A DNA stretch of 64,000 nucleotides, taken from positions 284,571-348,570 of the forward strand of contig NZ_JANCPR020000002.1 in the NCBI RefSeq assembly GCF_028657195.3, in the 5' to 3' direction. The first letter of the stretch is position 1. Each line of letters begins with the position of its first letter. The notes below the pieces were generated by a model. That model did not search any database and was not told the DNA's origin. It saw nothing but the letters and a program-made list of their open reading frames with translations. Below are positions 36,873-53,127 of this stretch, piece after piece. The DNA is from Streptomyces iconiensis (GTDB taxonomy: Bacteria > Actinomycetota > Actinomycetes > Streptomycetales > Streptomycetaceae). The translations under genes were made by a program, and so were the position numbers.

Positions 36873-37724
36873 CTAGGAGTCGGTGCCTGACCCCGTCTTG
36901 TACGTTCTTGCGCGTCCACGCTGGTAGGCGCCCGGCGGTACGCCGATGACACGGCCGAAGTGGCGGGTCAGATGCGGCTGGTCCGTGAAGCCCACGGCCG
37001 TGGCGGCCTCGGCGGGCGGCACACCGGCGTCGAGCAGGGAGCGTGCCCTGTGGACGCGCGCATCGGTCAGCCAGGCGTGCGGCGGCATGCCGAACACCTC
37101 CCGGTAGGCGCGCAGCAGCGCGAAGGGGCCTGTGCCCAGTTCGGAGGCGAGCTGCTCCAGGGTGGGCGGATCGGTCATCCGCTCCTCCAGGAGGACGCGT
37201 GCTCGCAGGGCGGTACCGGCCCCGGCCGTCCTGATGGCCCGTTCGGGGAGCGGGCCACCGTGGAGCCGCAGCAGCCTGGCGACGGCGATCCGCATCAGGC
37301 TGTCGGCGGCGAGTGCGTTCCCCTGGTCGACGGCGCGGTGGACCTCGTGCACGTAGCGCGCCGAAACGGGGTCGTGGACCACAGGCAGAGGAAAGCCCGG
37401 TGTGCCCCGGATGGTGGTGGTCTCCGCTGCGATGTCCGCGACGAGCCGCGGATCGGGGTACAGCACGGCGTAACGCCAGCCGCCGGGCGCTCCCGCGTGC
37501 CCCGTGTGCATGGTGTCGGGGTTGATCAGCGCCAGCGCGCCAGGGCCCGCGAAGTGCACGCCGCCGCCGTGGTGGAACGCCTCCACGCCCTCGGATATCG
37601 CGGCCATCACGTATGTCTCATGCGTGTGCCGCGCGAACGTCTTGCGAATGTAGCGGGCACTCAGCAGGTCCACCCCCGGCAGCCCCGGAAACTGCCAATA
37701 CCGCGCGCTCTCCCCTGTCGCCAT
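36873..37724 (-). CDS. AraC-family regulator of the azlCD operon
   Basis: A 283-residue AraC-type protein: N-terminal cupin-like effector domain (FARHTHETYVMAAISEGVEAFHHGG) and two C-terminal helix-turn-helices (LEQLASELGTGPFALLRAYREVFG; AATAVGFTDQPHLTRHFGRVIG). ATG at 37724 gives the family's normal length; the open frame extends upstream without similarity. It is first gene of the araC-azlC-azlD transcript and probably senses an amino acid or analogue. It is divergent from lhr across 297 bp of repetitive DNA. Confidence 0.92.
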   Translation of the reverse strand: MATGESARYWQFPGLPGVDLLSARYIRKTFARHTHETYVMAAISEGVEAFHHGGGVHFAGPGALALINPDTMHTGHAGAPGGWRYAVLYPDPRLVADIAAETTTIRGTPGFPLPVVHDPVSARYVHEVHRAVDQGNALAADSLMRIAVARLLRLHGGPLPERAIRTAGAGTALRARVLLEERMTDPPTLEQLASELGTGPFALLRAYREVFGMPPHAWLTDARVHRARSLLDAGVPPAEAATAVGFTDQPHLTRHFGRVIGVPPGAYQRGRARTYKTGSGTDS

Positions 37725-37836
37725 GCGCCCATTCTGCGTTCTGCCCTCTCCCACGGCCCCTCGGGCCACCCGCTCCCACCCCAACCCGCCGGTCCCGTCC
37801 CGCTGCCACCCCCGCCTGCCCTGCCCTCCCGGCCGC

Positions 37837-38020
37837 GGCCTTGTCCCCGCCCCGCCTCGCCCCGCGGAGGCCCCGCGGGGCGAGGCGGCACTCACTGCCC
37901 ACCTCGGTGCCGCGCTGCACGAGGGCGGCCTTGTCTCCGCCGCGCCCCGCCTCGCCCCGCCCACGGCGAGGTCCCGCCGCACTCACCGCCCACTGTCAGT
38001 GCCGTGCTGCACGATGGGGG
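37837..38020. repeat. Imperfect 90-bp tandem duplication upstream of lhr
   Basis: Copy A (37837-37926) and copy B (37927-38020) align over GGCCTTGTC, CGCCTCGCCCCG, GCACTCAC-GCCCAC and GTGCCG-GCTGCACGA blocks. Copy B runs up to the lhr start codon. Copy A holds a perfect 15-bp hairpin (arms 37853-37867 and 37873-37887, 5-nt loop) not preserved in copy B. The remainder of the 297-bp gap shows no gene. Confidence 0.75.
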
Positions 38021-38021
38021 C

Positions 38022-42776
<4,755 letters not shown>

Positions 42777-42832
42777 CACTCCCGGCCCGGACCCCGACAT
42801 GTTCCCGGCCCGGATCCCCGATCGTCGCGGTC

Positions 42833-42866
42833 CCGCGACGGTGCCGGGGCCGCGACGGTGCCGGGA
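42833..42866. repeat. 17-bp tandem repeat in the lhr-nei gap
   Basis: Two adjacent copies of a CCGCGACGGTGCCGGG unit differing at one base. A second pair of related CCCGGCCCGGA segments lies at 42781 and 42804. Confidence 0.65.
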
Positions 42867-42960
42867 TCGACGCGGGCCGGGGCCGGCGCAGCCCGGGGAG
42901 CACTGTGGCACCCACCCGCGCGCACTCCCGCCCGCGCACCAGCCCTGGGAGCATGGACGC

Positions 42961-43851
42961 ATGCCTGAAGGAGACACGGTCTGGCGCACGGCACACGCAC
43001 TGCACGTCGCCCTGGCCGGGCAGACGCTGACCCGTACGGATTTCCGTGTCCCCCAGATCGCCACCGTCGATCTGTCCGGCCGCACGGTCCTGGAGGTCGC
43101 ACCGCGCGGCAAGCACCTCCTCACCCGTATCGAGGGCAGGCTCACCCTCCACTCCCACCTGGGCATGGAGGGCGCCTGGCGCCTGGAACCTTCCGGTGCG
43201 GAGGCCGGCCGTCCGCGGGCAGCCACCGCGTCCCGTCTCCCGGGCTCGGGCCCCTCGCACCAGATCCGCGCCGTGCTCGCCACCGCGACCCATACGGCCA
43301 CGGGGTACCGGCTCCCGCTCCTCGAACTCCTGCGCACCAGCGAGGAGTTCCGCGCGGTCGGCCATCTCGGCCCTGACCTTCTCGGTCCCGACTGGGATCC
43401 GGCCGAGGCCGAGCGGCGGCTGCTCCAGGACCCGGACCGCCCCCTTGCCGAGGCGCTGCTCGACCAGCGCAATCTCGCCGGGATCGGCAATGTGTACGCG
43501 GCCGAGCTGTGCTTTCTCGCCCGCACCTCGCCCTGGACGCCCGTCGGCTCCCTCACCCCGCCCCTGCCCACGCGCCTGCTCACCGTCGCCAAGCGGCTGC
43601 TGGAGGCGAACAAGGACCGCACGGTCCGCCGCACGACCAACGGCCACCGCCGCGACCGGAACCTCGCCGTCTACGGCCGCGAGCACCGGCCCTGCCACCG
43701 CTGCGGCACCCCGGTACGCACCGGCCACTACGGTTCGCCCGAGCGTTCGCGCACCATCTGGTACTGCCCGCACTGCCAGCCGGGAGCACCATCGAGCCCT
43801 TCCGGCGGCCCGGGAACGGGCACGCGTGGGACCGGGGGCCCGTCGCACTAA
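42961..43851 (+). CDS. nei: Fpg/Nei-family DNA glycosylase (Nei2-like)
   Basis: A 296-residue base-excision glycosylase/AP lyase. Catalytic Pro2-Glu3 follows the initiator Met (MPEGDTVWRTAHAL), then the conserved RGKHLL Lys, the helix-two-turn-helix DQRNLAGIGNVYAAELCF, and a zinc finger with CxxC pairs (PCHRCG and YCPHCQ). It removes oxidised bases. The tail after the finger is disordered. The start is fixed by the catalytic Pro2. It is 184 bp downstream of lhr and possibly co-transcribed. Confidence 0.95.
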   Translation: MPEGDTVWRTAHALHVALAGQTLTRTDFRVPQIATVDLSGRTVLEVAPRGKHLLTRIEGRLTLHSHLGMEGAWRLEPSGAEAGRPRAATASRLPGSGPSHQIRAVLATATHTATGYRLPLLELLRTSEEFRAVGHLGPDLLGPDWDPAEAERRLLQDPDRPLAEALLDQRNLAGIGNVYAAELCFLARTSPWTPVGSLTPPLPTRLLTVAKRLLEANKDRTVRRTTNGHRRDRNLAVYGREHRPCHRCGTPVRTGHYGSPERSRTIWYCPHCQPGAPSSPSGGPGTGTRGTGGPSH

Positions 43852-43881
43852 TTGACGCCCCGTCAGTTCTGCTCGTACCGT
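43852..43881 (+). promoter_or_regulatory. Promoter predicting a leaderless transcript for the SDR gene
   Basis: TTGACG (43852-43857), 18-bp spacer, TACCGT (43876-43881), a good match to the Streptomyces housekeeping consensus. Transcription would begin about 8 bp on, at or just before the ATG at 43890. No Shine-Dalgarno is present. The -35 box starts directly after the nei stop codon. Confidence 0.65.
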
Positions 43882-43889
43882 CGTGGACC

Positions 43890-44666
43890 ATGAGCCTTAC
43901 GGCGTACGACCTCACCGGCAGGACCGCCCTCGTCACGGGCGCCGCCAGCGGTATCGGCCGCGCGAGCGCCGTCCTGCTCGCCGAGGCCGGAGCGGCCGTG
44001 CACTGCACGGACCGCGACGAGAAAGGCGCGGCGGACACCGCAGCGCTCATCACGGACACGGGCGGTACCGCGTACTCCCACACCGTCGACGTCATGGAGC
44101 GGGACTCCCTCACCGATGCCGTGGCCGCCGCCGTACGGACCGGAGGCAGGCTCGACATCGCGGTGGCCGTCGCGGGCATCATGCACCGCAGCACCGTCCT
44201 GGAGACCGAGGACGCCGACCTCGACCGGGTCCTCGACATCAACTTCAAGGGTGTCCTGCGCACCTGCCAGGAAGCGGCCCGCAGCATGATCGCCACGCGG
44301 ACCCGGGGCAGCATCGTGACCATGGCGTCCGGCGCCATCGACACGGGCTCCCCCGGCCTGCTGTGCTACGGCGCCGCCAAGGCCGCCGTGGTCCAGCTCA
44401 CCAAGACGCTCGCCTCCGAGGTCGGCCGGCACGGCATACGCGTCAACGCGGTCGCGCCCGGCTGGATACGCACGCCCATGACCGACAGGGACAGCTCGAC
44501 GGCGCAGCACCAGGTGGAAGAGGCGATGGCCGGGAGGTCTCCGCTGAACCGGGTCGGTGAGGCCCGTGACATCGCGCACGCCGTGCTGCACCTGGCCTCG
44601 GACGCCTCCTCCTTCACGACCGGCCAGATCCTCCGGCCCAACGGCGGCGTCGCGATGCCCTGGTAG
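43890..44666 (+). CDS. Short-chain dehydrogenase/reductase (SDR)
   Basis: A 258-residue classical SDR: NAD(P)-binding TGAASGIG (16-23), catalytic Ser147, Tyr160 and Lys164 (YGAAK), Asn118 in DINFKG. The usual NNAG motif reads AVAVAG, so its structural Asn is missing. Asp41 after beta2 suggests NAD(H) preference. Substrate unknown. Expression is probably from the adjacent promoter as a leaderless mRNA. The last 53 bp overlap a convergent small gene. Confidence 0.94.
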   Translation: MSLTAYDLTGRTALVTGAASGIGRASAVLLAEAGAAVHCTDRDEKGAADTAALITDTGGTAYSHTVDVMERDSLTDAVAAAVRTGGRLDIAVAVAGIMHRSTVLETEDADLDRVLDINFKGVLRTCQEAARSMIATRTRGSIVTMASGAIDTGSPGLLCYGAAKAAVVQLTKTLASEVGRHGIRVNAVAPGWIRTPMTDRDSSTAQHQVEEAMAGRSPLNRVGEARDIAHAVLHLASDASSFTTGQILRPNGGVAMPW

Positions 44667-44979
44667 GTCGCGGTGCCCCCGCAGAACGCGCACCGCCGAG
44701 CCGCCGGGACCGCCGGGACGCAGCGGCTCCCCGGGACAGCGCGGCGGGGCGCCTCGGGCGTACCGGCCTTCCGCGCGCGCTCCCGTTCGCCACGTGCACC
44801 GGCAGCAGATTCAACCCCCAGCCGCCCGCCGCGACCGAGACCTCCAGCGGCCCGCTCCCGCCCACGGCCACCCGCCACACGGCACACACCCAGGCGACGG
44901 CACAGAGGGCGCAAACGGCGCCCAGCAGCCAGCGGACCGGCGTCCGGCGGACCGGCGGCAGCGGGGACACGGCCGTCAT
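44614..44979 (-). CDS. Small membrane protein, hypothetical
   Basis: A 121-residue reading frame with a hydrophobic helix (WLLGAVCALCAVAWVCAVW) and a second semi-hydrophobic stretch (AAGGWGLNLLPVHVA). The start is convincing: GGGAGG lies 8 nt before ATG at 44979. After about residue 75 the sequence becomes Arg/Pro/Ser-rich and third-position G/C drops, so the natural protein may be shorter or the 3' part frameshifted. The tail overlaps the SDR gene antisense. Family not recognised. Confidence 0.5.
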   Translation of the reverse strand: MTAVSPLPPVRRTPVRWLLGAVCALCAVAWVCAVWRVAVGGSGPLEVSVAAGGWGLNLLPVHVANGSARGRPVRPRRPAALSRGAAASRRSRRLGGARSAGAPRPTRASRRRRWAGGSGRS

Positions 44980-45000
44980 GCCACACACCTCCCGCGGCGG

Positions 45001-45040
45001 TGCGGAGATCCTGGCTCACATGCGGAGACCCTGGCTCGCA
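45001..45040. repeat. 20-bp tandem direct repeat
   Basis: Two adjacent 20-bp units (TGCGGAGA-CCTGGCTC-CA type) with two mismatches, 22 bp upstream of the start of the small membrane-protein gene. Possible operator. Confidence 0.6.
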
Positions 45041-45118
45041 GAGGACACCCGCCATCGTCCCGCACCCGCCGGGACCACGCGACTACACAGCGGGGTCCGA
45101 CCGGCCCGGCGCATACGA

Positions 45119-45149
45119 AGGTCCCGCCGGGTACTCCCCGGCGGGACCT
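45119..45149 (-). terminator. Terminator downstream of clgR
   Basis: Perfect 12-bp stem (45119-45130 and 45138-45149) with a 7-nt loop, 59 bp past the clgR stop codon. Confidence 0.8.
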
Positions 45150-45207
45150 GTCGTTCTTCGTCTCTCACGCCCCCGGGCCACGCAGGGCGCCACAGCCACC
45201 GCGGCAC

Positions 45208-45585
45208 TCAGGCCGCGACGACGTCCACGGCCTCCGTCGGCGCCTTGATGGTGACGCGTTCCTCCGGAACCCCGGTCACCGAGGTCACGGAGAGCGGGTT
45301 GAGCACCGGCCGCATGGGCGGGACCGCATCGCTCGCCGCCGACTCGGCCAGCTCCGCGAGCGCCAGCTCGTCGCTGACCTCCCGCATGAGCTCGGACATC
45401 CGCACATCGAGTGCGTCACAGATCGACGAGAGCAGTTCGGACGAGGCTTCCTTCTGGCCGCGCTCGACCTCGGAGAGGTATCCGAGCGAGACCCGGGCGG
45501 ACGAAGAGACTTCGCGCAGGGTGCGACCCTGGCGTTGGCGCTGCCGACGCAGCACGTCACCCAGCAGGCGACGGAGCAGAATCAT
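45208..45585 (-). CDS. clgR: Clp-gene regulator ClgR (XRE-family)
   Basis: A 125-residue XRE-type activator. The helix-turn-helix lies in the first 65 residues ([19 protein letters not shown], then [17 protein letters not shown]). The sequence closely matches what I recall of Streptomyces ClgR, which activates clpP and lon protease genes and is itself degraded by ClpP; the exposed C-terminus VVAA fits that degradation signal. The start ATG follows GGGAGGAG with about 5 nt spacing. It is upstream of and in the same direction as nothing immediate, with its own terminator, and lies beside cinA as in other actinobacteria. Confidence 0.92.
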   Translation of the reverse strand: MILLRRLLGDVLRRQRQRQGRTLREVSSSARVSLGYLSEVERGQKEASSELLSSICDALDVRMSELMREVSDELALAELAESAASDAVPPMRPVLNPLSVTSVTGVPEERVTIKAPTEAVDVVAA

Positions 45586-45715
45586 CGGTGCTCCTCCCTC
45601 TCAACGCGCGGCGTCTTCCACAGCCTGTATCGGGACGGCCAGTTGGCCCCGAATCCTTCAGGCTCCACCGTACCGCCTCGGCCCGCACCCGTGCGGGGAG
45701 CGATGTCGTGTTCAC

Positions 45716-46300
45716 TCAGGGCTGCAAACATCCATTCCCCCCGGTCTGTTCCCTATCCTGTCGCCCCGCATTTTCGATCAGTTCCTTGTAGAGCAGCTCC
45801 AGGACTCCTCGAACACTCTCTGTACGGATCCCGTCACGCACACGCTCACCGGCCTCCTCACCGTTCCCACCGGCCCGATCGCCGCTCCGGCTGCCTTCGA
45901 GGCCCAACCGTTCACCCACGGCAGGCGTGCCGGGCCCGGCGACCGCGACGTAGACCGTCCCGACCGGCTGACCGTCCTGGGGCTCGGGGCCGGCCACTCC
46001 CGTCGTGGCGATGCCCCAGTCGGCGCCCAGCGCCTCGCGTACGCCCCGCGCCATCTGGCGCGCGACCTCGGCGTCGACCGCGCCCCGCTCCTCAAGGAGT
46101 GCCCCGTCGACCCCGAGTACATCCCTCTTCAGTTCGGTCGCATACGTGGTGACGGAGCCACGGAAGACCCGTGAGGCGCCGGGGACGGATGTGATCTCGG
46201 CGGCGACCAGTCCGCCGGTGAGGGACTCGGCCACGGCGAGCGTCTCGCCGCGTGCCGCGAGCAGTGCCAGCGCCCCGGGAGCACAGGTACCGCCACTCAC
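45716..46300 (-). CDS. cinA: CinA-family nicotinamide-nucleotide amidohydrolase (PncC-type)
   Basis: A 194-residue CinA C-terminal-domain protein that deamidates NMN. Catalytic features: Ser in AESLTGGLVA, Lys in TYATELKRDVLGV, and TTGVAGPEPQDGQPVGTVYVA. It lacks the N-terminal MoCF-like domain of full CinA. GTG start at 46300 overlaps the pgsA stop (GTGA), so it is translated with pgsA. A Gly/Arg-rich loop interrupts the domain near residue 150. Third in the rimO-pgsA-cinA unit. Confidence 0.9.
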   Translation of the reverse strand: MSGGTCAPGALALLAARGETLAVAESLTGGLVAAEITSVPGASRVFRGSVTTYATELKRDVLGVDGALLEERGAVDAEVARQMARGVREALGADWGIATTGVAGPEPQDGQPVGTVYVAVAGPGTPAVGERLGLEGSRSGDRAGGNGEEAGERVRDGIRTESVRGVLELLYKELIENAGRQDREQTGGNGCLQP

Positions 46301-46950
46301 GACGGCTCGTTCTCCGCGGCCTCGGCGGCCATGCCGGCCCGCCGCAGCACGACCGCCTGCCGTACGTAGTCGAGACCGGTCGCCACGGTGAGCACCACGG
46401 CGACGGCCATCACCCACCAGCGGAGGGTGGCCAGCGGCCCGGTCAGCACCAGGACATACATGCCCACGGCGACGCCCTGCGCGAGGGTCTTCATCTTGCC
46501 GCCGCGGCTCGCGGGGATCACCCCGTGTCTGATGACCCAGAAGCGCATGACCGTGATGCCCAGCTCACGGAAGAGGATCACGCCGGTGACCCACCAGGGC
46601 AGATCGGAGAGCGCCGACAGGCAGATGAGCGCGGCGCCCATGATCGCCTTGTCCGCGATGGGGTCGGCGATCTTGCCGAAGTCGGTGACGAGGTCGTACC
46701 TGCGGGCCAGCTCACCGTCGAAGAGGTCGGTGATCATGGCGACGGTGAAGGCCGCCCAGGCGAAGGAGCGCCATACGGGGTCGTGGCCGTCGTCGGCCAC
46801 CATGAGCAGGACGAAGCCAGGTACCAGCAGCAGCCGGATCATCGTCAGGATGTTGGCGATGTTCCACAGGCTCACAGGCCGCACATTCGCGGCGGCCTTC
46901 GGCTTCGCGACGGGACCGCGTCCCGCCGCGGAGGCCGGGACTCCCGTCAT
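46297..46950 (-). CDS. pgsA: CDP-diacylglycerol-glycerol-3-phosphate 3-phosphatidyltransferase
   Basis: A 217-residue membrane enzyme making phosphatidylglycerol phosphate. The CDP-alcohol phosphotransferase motif DLFDGELAR, eight residues, then GKIADPIAD is intact, with all catalytic Asp residues. About four to five membrane segments flank it, behind an Ala/Pro-rich cytoplasmic N-terminus. It overlaps rimO upstream by ATGA and cinA downstream by GTGA. Among CDP-OH-P enzymes the PgsA assignment rests on sequence similarity and the conserved cinA neighbour. Confidence 0.92.
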   Translation of the reverse strand: MTGVPASAAGRGPVAKPKAAANVRPVSLWNIANILTMIRLLLVPGFVLLMVADDGHDPVWRSFAWAAFTVAMITDLFDGELARRYDLVTDFGKIADPIADKAIMGAALICLSALSDLPWWVTGVILFRELGITVMRFWVIRHGVIPASRGGKMKTLAQGVAVGMYVLVLTGPLATLRWWVMAVAVVLTVATGLDYVRQAVVLRRAGMAAEAAENEPS

Positions 46951-48518
46951 CTGCCCGCCTCCTCACTGCCCTCGCGAGGGCCGCTGCCCACCCCCACAGG
47001 GAGCGCGGCACCGGCTGTGAGCGGCTCGGCCACCAGGTCCACACCCTCGGCCGCAATGACCCTCGCTTCGACCATACGTCCGATACGGAAGGGCTGTCCC
47101 GTCGAACCCGGGCCCGCGGCCGGCTCCAGACGCACCTGTCCGTCCGTCTCGGGCGCCTGGTGCGCACCCCGTCCGACCGGCCCTTCTCCGTCCTCGCCCG
47201 CGTCGACGGACTCGACCAGGACACTGACCGTCTCGCCGATGCGCTCCTCGGCGCGCTGGGTGGTCAGCTCCTCGGCCAGCCGCGAGACCCGCGCCAGCCG
47301 CTCGGCGACCTCCTCGGCGGGGACCTTGCCGTCGTAACCGGCGGCCTCGGTCCCGTCCTCGTCCGAGTACCCGAACACCCCGATGGCGTCCAGCCTGGCC
47401 CCGGTCAGGAAGCGCTCCAGCTCGGCCACGTCGTTCTCGCTCTCGCCGGGGAAGCCGACGATGAAGTTGGAGCGGACGCCCGCGTGCGGCGCCTTGCCTC
47501 TGATCTCCTCCAGCAGGCCCAGGAAGCGGTCGGTGTCGCCGAAGCGCCGCATCGCGCGCAGCACGCCGGGGGCCGAGTGCTGGAAGGAGAGGTCGAAGTA
47601 CGGGGCCACCCTGTCGGTGCCCGTGAGGACGTCGATGAGCCCGGGGCGCATCTCGGCGGGCTGGAGGTAGCTGACGCGTACGCGCTCGATCCCGTCCACA
47701 GCGGCCAGCTCGGGCAGCAGCGTCTCCAGCAGCCGGATGTCGCCGAGGTCCTTGCCGTAGGAGGTGTTGTTCTCCGAGACGAGCATGATCTCGCGCACGC
47801 CCTCGCCTGCCAGCCAGCGCGTCTCGCCGAGCACGTCGGAGGGGCGGCGGGAGATGAAGGAGCCGCGGAAGGAGGGGATGGCGCAGAACGAGCACCGCCG
47901 GTCGCAGCCGGAGGCGAGCTTCACGGAGGCGACGGGGCTGGTGCCCAGGCGCCGGCGCAGCGGTGCGCGCGGCCCTGAGGCGGGTGCCACGCCCTCGGGC
48001 AGGTCCTGGGGCGCGCTCTGGACCGCGTCGGCCGAGGCGCCGTGTCCGGGGAGCGCGACGGTGGCGTCCTGGCGCTCCGCCGGGCTGACCGGCAGCAGCT
48101 TGCGCCGGTCACGGGGGGTGTGCGCGGCGTGCACACCACCGCTCAGGATGGTCTGGAGTCTGTCGGAGATATCGGCGTAGTCGTCGAATCCGAGCACGGC
48201 GTCGGCCTCGGGCAGGGCCTCGGCCAGCTCCTTGCCGTAGCGCTCGGCCATGCAGCCGACGGCGACGACGGCCTGGGTCCTGCCGCCGTCCTCGCGTGCC
48301 GAGTTCTTCAGATCGTTGGCCTCTAGGAGGGCGTCGACCGAGTCCTTCTTGGCGGCTTCGACGAAGCCGCAGGTGTTGACGACTGCGACATCGGCGTCGG
48401 CGGCTTCCTCGACGAGGTCCCAGCCATCCGCCGCCAGGCGGCCTGCAAGCTCCTCCGAGTCCACCTCGTTACGTGCGCATCCGAGAGTGACAAGGGCGAC
48501 GGTACGGCGTTCGGGCAT
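46947..48518 (-). CDS. rimO: Ribosomal protein S12 methylthiotransferase RimO
   Basis: A 523-residue radical-SAM methylthiotransferase that modifies Asp of ribosomal protein S12. The N-terminal UPF0004 cysteines lie in [25 protein letters not shown] and VGCMAERYG; the radical-SAM CxxxCxxC is in [12 protein letters not shown]; a TRAM domain follows. The residues after TLGCARN and the YSDEDGTEA segment favour RimO over MiaB. A linker of about 50 residues before the radical-SAM domain is an actinobacterial feature. Overlaps pgsA by ATGA. Confidence 0.95.
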   Translation of the reverse strand: MPERRTVALVTLGCARNEVDSEELAGRLAADGWDLVEEAADADVAVVNTCGFVEAAKKDSVDALLEANDLKNSAREDGGRTQAVVAVGCMAERYGKELAEALPEADAVLGFDDYADISDRLQTILSGGVHAAHTPRDRRKLLPVSPAERQDATVALPGHGASADAVQSAPQDLPEGVAPASGPRAPLRRRLGTSPVASVKLASGCDRRCSFCAIPSFRGSFISRRPSDVLGETRWLAGEGVREIMLVSENNTSYGKDLGDIRLLETLLPELAAVDGIERVRVSYLQPAEMRPGLIDVLTGTDRVAPYFDLSFQHSAPGVLRAMRRFGDTDRFLGLLEEIRGKAPHAGVRSNFIVGFPGESENDVAELERFLTGARLDAIGVFGYSDEDGTEAAGYDGKVPAEEVAERLARVSRLAEELTTQRAEERIGETVSVLVESVDAGEDGEGPVGRGAHQAPETDGQVRLEPAAGPGSTGQPFRIGRMVEARVIAAEGVDLVAEPLTAGAALPVGVGSGPREGSEEAGR

Positions 48519-48595
48519 GGGCTCAGCCTACTTTGTCCCGCACACCCCACCCGCCGCGAGGGCAGCACCTCCAGGCTCGGACGTTCCCCCGCGGC

Positions 48596-49399
48596 TCAGC
48601 CCGCCTCGGGATCGCCCCGCGTGTAGCTGAGGCGCTGCACCTGGCCGACCTCGCCCACGTGCTTGACCTCCTTGCCGTTGACGAACAGCTTCACGCCTCC
48701 GGCGTTGCCCAGTACGAGGTTGAGCCGCTTGTCGTCGGTGAGGGTCTTGGACTGGCCCTGCCTGAGCACGCCTTCATGCACGAGGCGCCCGTTGTGGTCC
48801 TTGGCGGAGATCCAGCTGTTGCCCTGCTCCGCCGTCATCCTGACGGTGACCTTGTCGGCGGGCGCCCCCGCGATGGCGCTGTCGGAGGGCTTGGGGTCGG
48901 AGGTCCTGGACGGGCTCGGCTTGTCCGACGCCTTCTTGGACGGGGACTCGGAGGGCGTGTCCTCGGCGACGGGCTTGCCCGACTCGTTGTCGCCGCCGCT
49001 GAAGAGGGTGAAGCCGACAAAGCCGACAACGGCCACGATGGCGGCGACCATGGCCGCCGTCCAGTTGGGCCGCCGGGGCTCGGGGCGGATGCGCTCGGCC
49101 TCGAAGAGGGTGGAGGGCGGAGTGGGCGCCGGACGGCCGCCGTGTTCGTCGTCGTACTGCGCCACGAGCGCGTCGCCGTCGAGCCCGACGGCACGCGCGA
49201 GAGTGCGGATGTGGCCGCGCGCGTAGACGTCCCCGCCACACCGTGAGTAGTCGTCCTGCTCGATGGCCTGCACGATCGGGATCCGCACCCGCGTGGACGT
49301 GCTGATCTCGTCCACGCTCAACCGTGCGACGATCCGGGCCTGGTGGAGGGCTCGACCGACCGAAGGCCGGTCCTCTTCGGGTGAGTTGCCGATGGACAC
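48596..49399 (-). CDS. RodZ-like helix-turn-helix membrane protein
   Basis: A 267-residue protein: N-terminal HTH_25-type domain (GRALHQARIVARLSVDEIS, SRCGGDVYARGHIRTLAR), one transmembrane helix (AAMVAAIVAVVGFVGFTLF), a Ser/Pro/Lys linker, and a C-terminal DUF4115-type beta domain. This is the RodZ architecture, which in rods links MreB to the wall; in Streptomyces its role is less defined. GTG at 49399 has AAAGG about 8 nt upstream. It lies between ftsK and rimO, a conserved actinobacterial location. Confidence 0.9.
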   Translation of the reverse strand: MSIGNSPEEDRPSVGRALHQARIVARLSVDEISTSTRVRIPIVQAIEQDDYSRCGGDVYARGHIRTLARAVGLDGDALVAQYDDEHGGRPAPTPPSTLFEAERIRPEPRRPNWTAAMVAAIVAVVGFVGFTLFSGGDNESGKPVAEDTPSESPSKKASDKPSPSRTSDPKPSDSAIAGAPADKVTVRMTAEQGNSWISAKDHNGRLVHEGVLRQGQSKTLTDDKRLNLVLGNAGGVKLFVNGKEVKHVGEVGQVQRLSYTRGDPEAG

Positions 49400-49439
49400 G
49401 GGGGCGCCTTTCGAGCGTGTAGCCACCTGCTGGAGGTTC

Positions 49440-49470
49440 AGTCTAGGGGCGGAGCAAAAGGGTGGGGCAA
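49440..49470 (-). promoter_or_regulatory. Candidate promoter of the RodZ-like gene
   Basis: On the gene strand, TTGCCC (49465-49470), a 19-bp spacer and TAGACT (49440-49445), the latter a strong Streptomyces -10. It lies 40 bp upstream of the start codon. Confidence 0.5.
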
Positions 49471-49576
49471 GCGGGCGGAGCGACTTTGTCCGCCATCGGG
49501 ATGGCCACGAGCCCCGACCGCACGGCCCTGCCGCCGCTCCACTCTTCAACTTGACGTATCGGTTGCGGAAACGGTT

Positions 49577-49602
49577 GCCTCGCTCGTCTCTCCGAGTGAG
49601 GC
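49577..49602. terminator. Weak hairpin downstream of ftsK
   Basis: A 10-bp stem GCCTCGCTCG/CGAGTGAGGC with one mismatch and a 6-nt loop, 30 bp past the ftsK stop codon. Confidence 0.4.
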
Positions 49603-49631
49603 CCTGACCTTACGAATGCGTTACGGCCGTC

Positions 49632-52364
<2,733 letters not shown>

Positions 52365-52431
52365 GGAGGTGAGGTTACCGGGGACGGGCACGTGAGGCAC
52401 GGACGACCGGGGCGCGGGAAGTGCCCCGGGA

Positions 52432-53127
52432 TCAGTTCTGGGACGACACCTGCGCGGAGGCGTCGCCGCCCGTTCCTGGCTCCAGTGCGTCAAGTGCCCT
52501 GCGGAGTCCCGTGAGTTTGCGCTCAAGGTGCGCGGCTGTCGCTGCCGTGGCCGCGTCGGCCGAGTCGCCCAACTGCTTGGTGAGCGCCTCCGCCTGCTCC
52601 TCGACGGCCGCGAGCCGCGCGGACAGCTCGACCAGCAACCCGGGTGCCTCGGCGCCCTCGTCGGGCGCCTCCTGCCGCTGTGCGCTGCCGTTGCCCTCCA
52701 ACTGGAGCCGCAGCAGGGACGCCTGCTCACGCAGCTGCACGTTCTTCATGTAGAGGTCGACGAACACCGAGACCTTGGCCCGCAGGACCCATGGGTCGAA
52801 GGGCTTGGAGATGTAGTCGACCGCACCCGCCGCGTACCCGCGGAAGGTGTGGTGCGGCCCGTGGTTGATGGCCGTCAGAAAGATGATCGGGATGTCGCGT
52901 GTGCGCTCTCTGCGCTTGATGTGTGCCGCTGTCTCGAAGCCGTCCATGCCCGGCATCTGGACATCCAGCAGGATGACAGCGAAGTCATCCGTCAGCAGCG
53001 CCTTGAGCGCTTCCTCCCCTGACGATGCCCGTACCAGCGTCTGATCGAGCGCGGAGAGAATGGCCTCCAGCGCCAGCAGATTCTCCGGCCGGTCATCGAC
53101 CAGGAGGATCTTGGCCTTCTGCACCAT
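52432..53127 (-). CDS. osaB: Response regulator OsaB
   Basis: A 231-residue regulator with an N-terminal receiver (DDRPENLLALEAIL, phospho-acceptor Asp55 in VILLDVQMPGMDG, conserved Lys in YISKPFDPW) and no DNA-binding domain. The C-terminal half is a predicted coiled coil (VQLREQASLLRLQLEG, then LSARLAAVEEQAEAL). This architecture, beside a giant hybrid kinase and ftsK, matches my recollection of OsaB of the Streptomyces osmoadaptation system. GGAGG lies about 8 nt before the ATG. Confidence 0.92.
   Translation of the reverse strand: MVQKAKILLVDDRPENLLALEAILSALDQTLVRASSGEEALKALLTDDFAVILLDVQMPGMDGFETAAHIKRRERTRDIPIIFLTAINHGPHHTFRGYAAGAVDYISKPFDPWVLRAKVSVFVDLYMKNVQLREQASLLRLQLEGNGSAQRQEAPDEGAEAPGLLVELSARLAAVEEQAEALTKQLGDSADAATAATAAHLERKLTGLRRALDALEPGTGGDASAQVSSQN

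Noticed and set aside
36960..38021. Upstream extension of the lhr frame
   Set aside because: It crosses the araC gene antisense and the repetitive gap; Lhr similarity begins at 38022.
43852..44666. SDR plus FAD monooxygenase as parts of a natural-product cluster
   Set aside because: They are 18 kb apart, separated by core genes, with no synthase, tailoring set or resistance genes.
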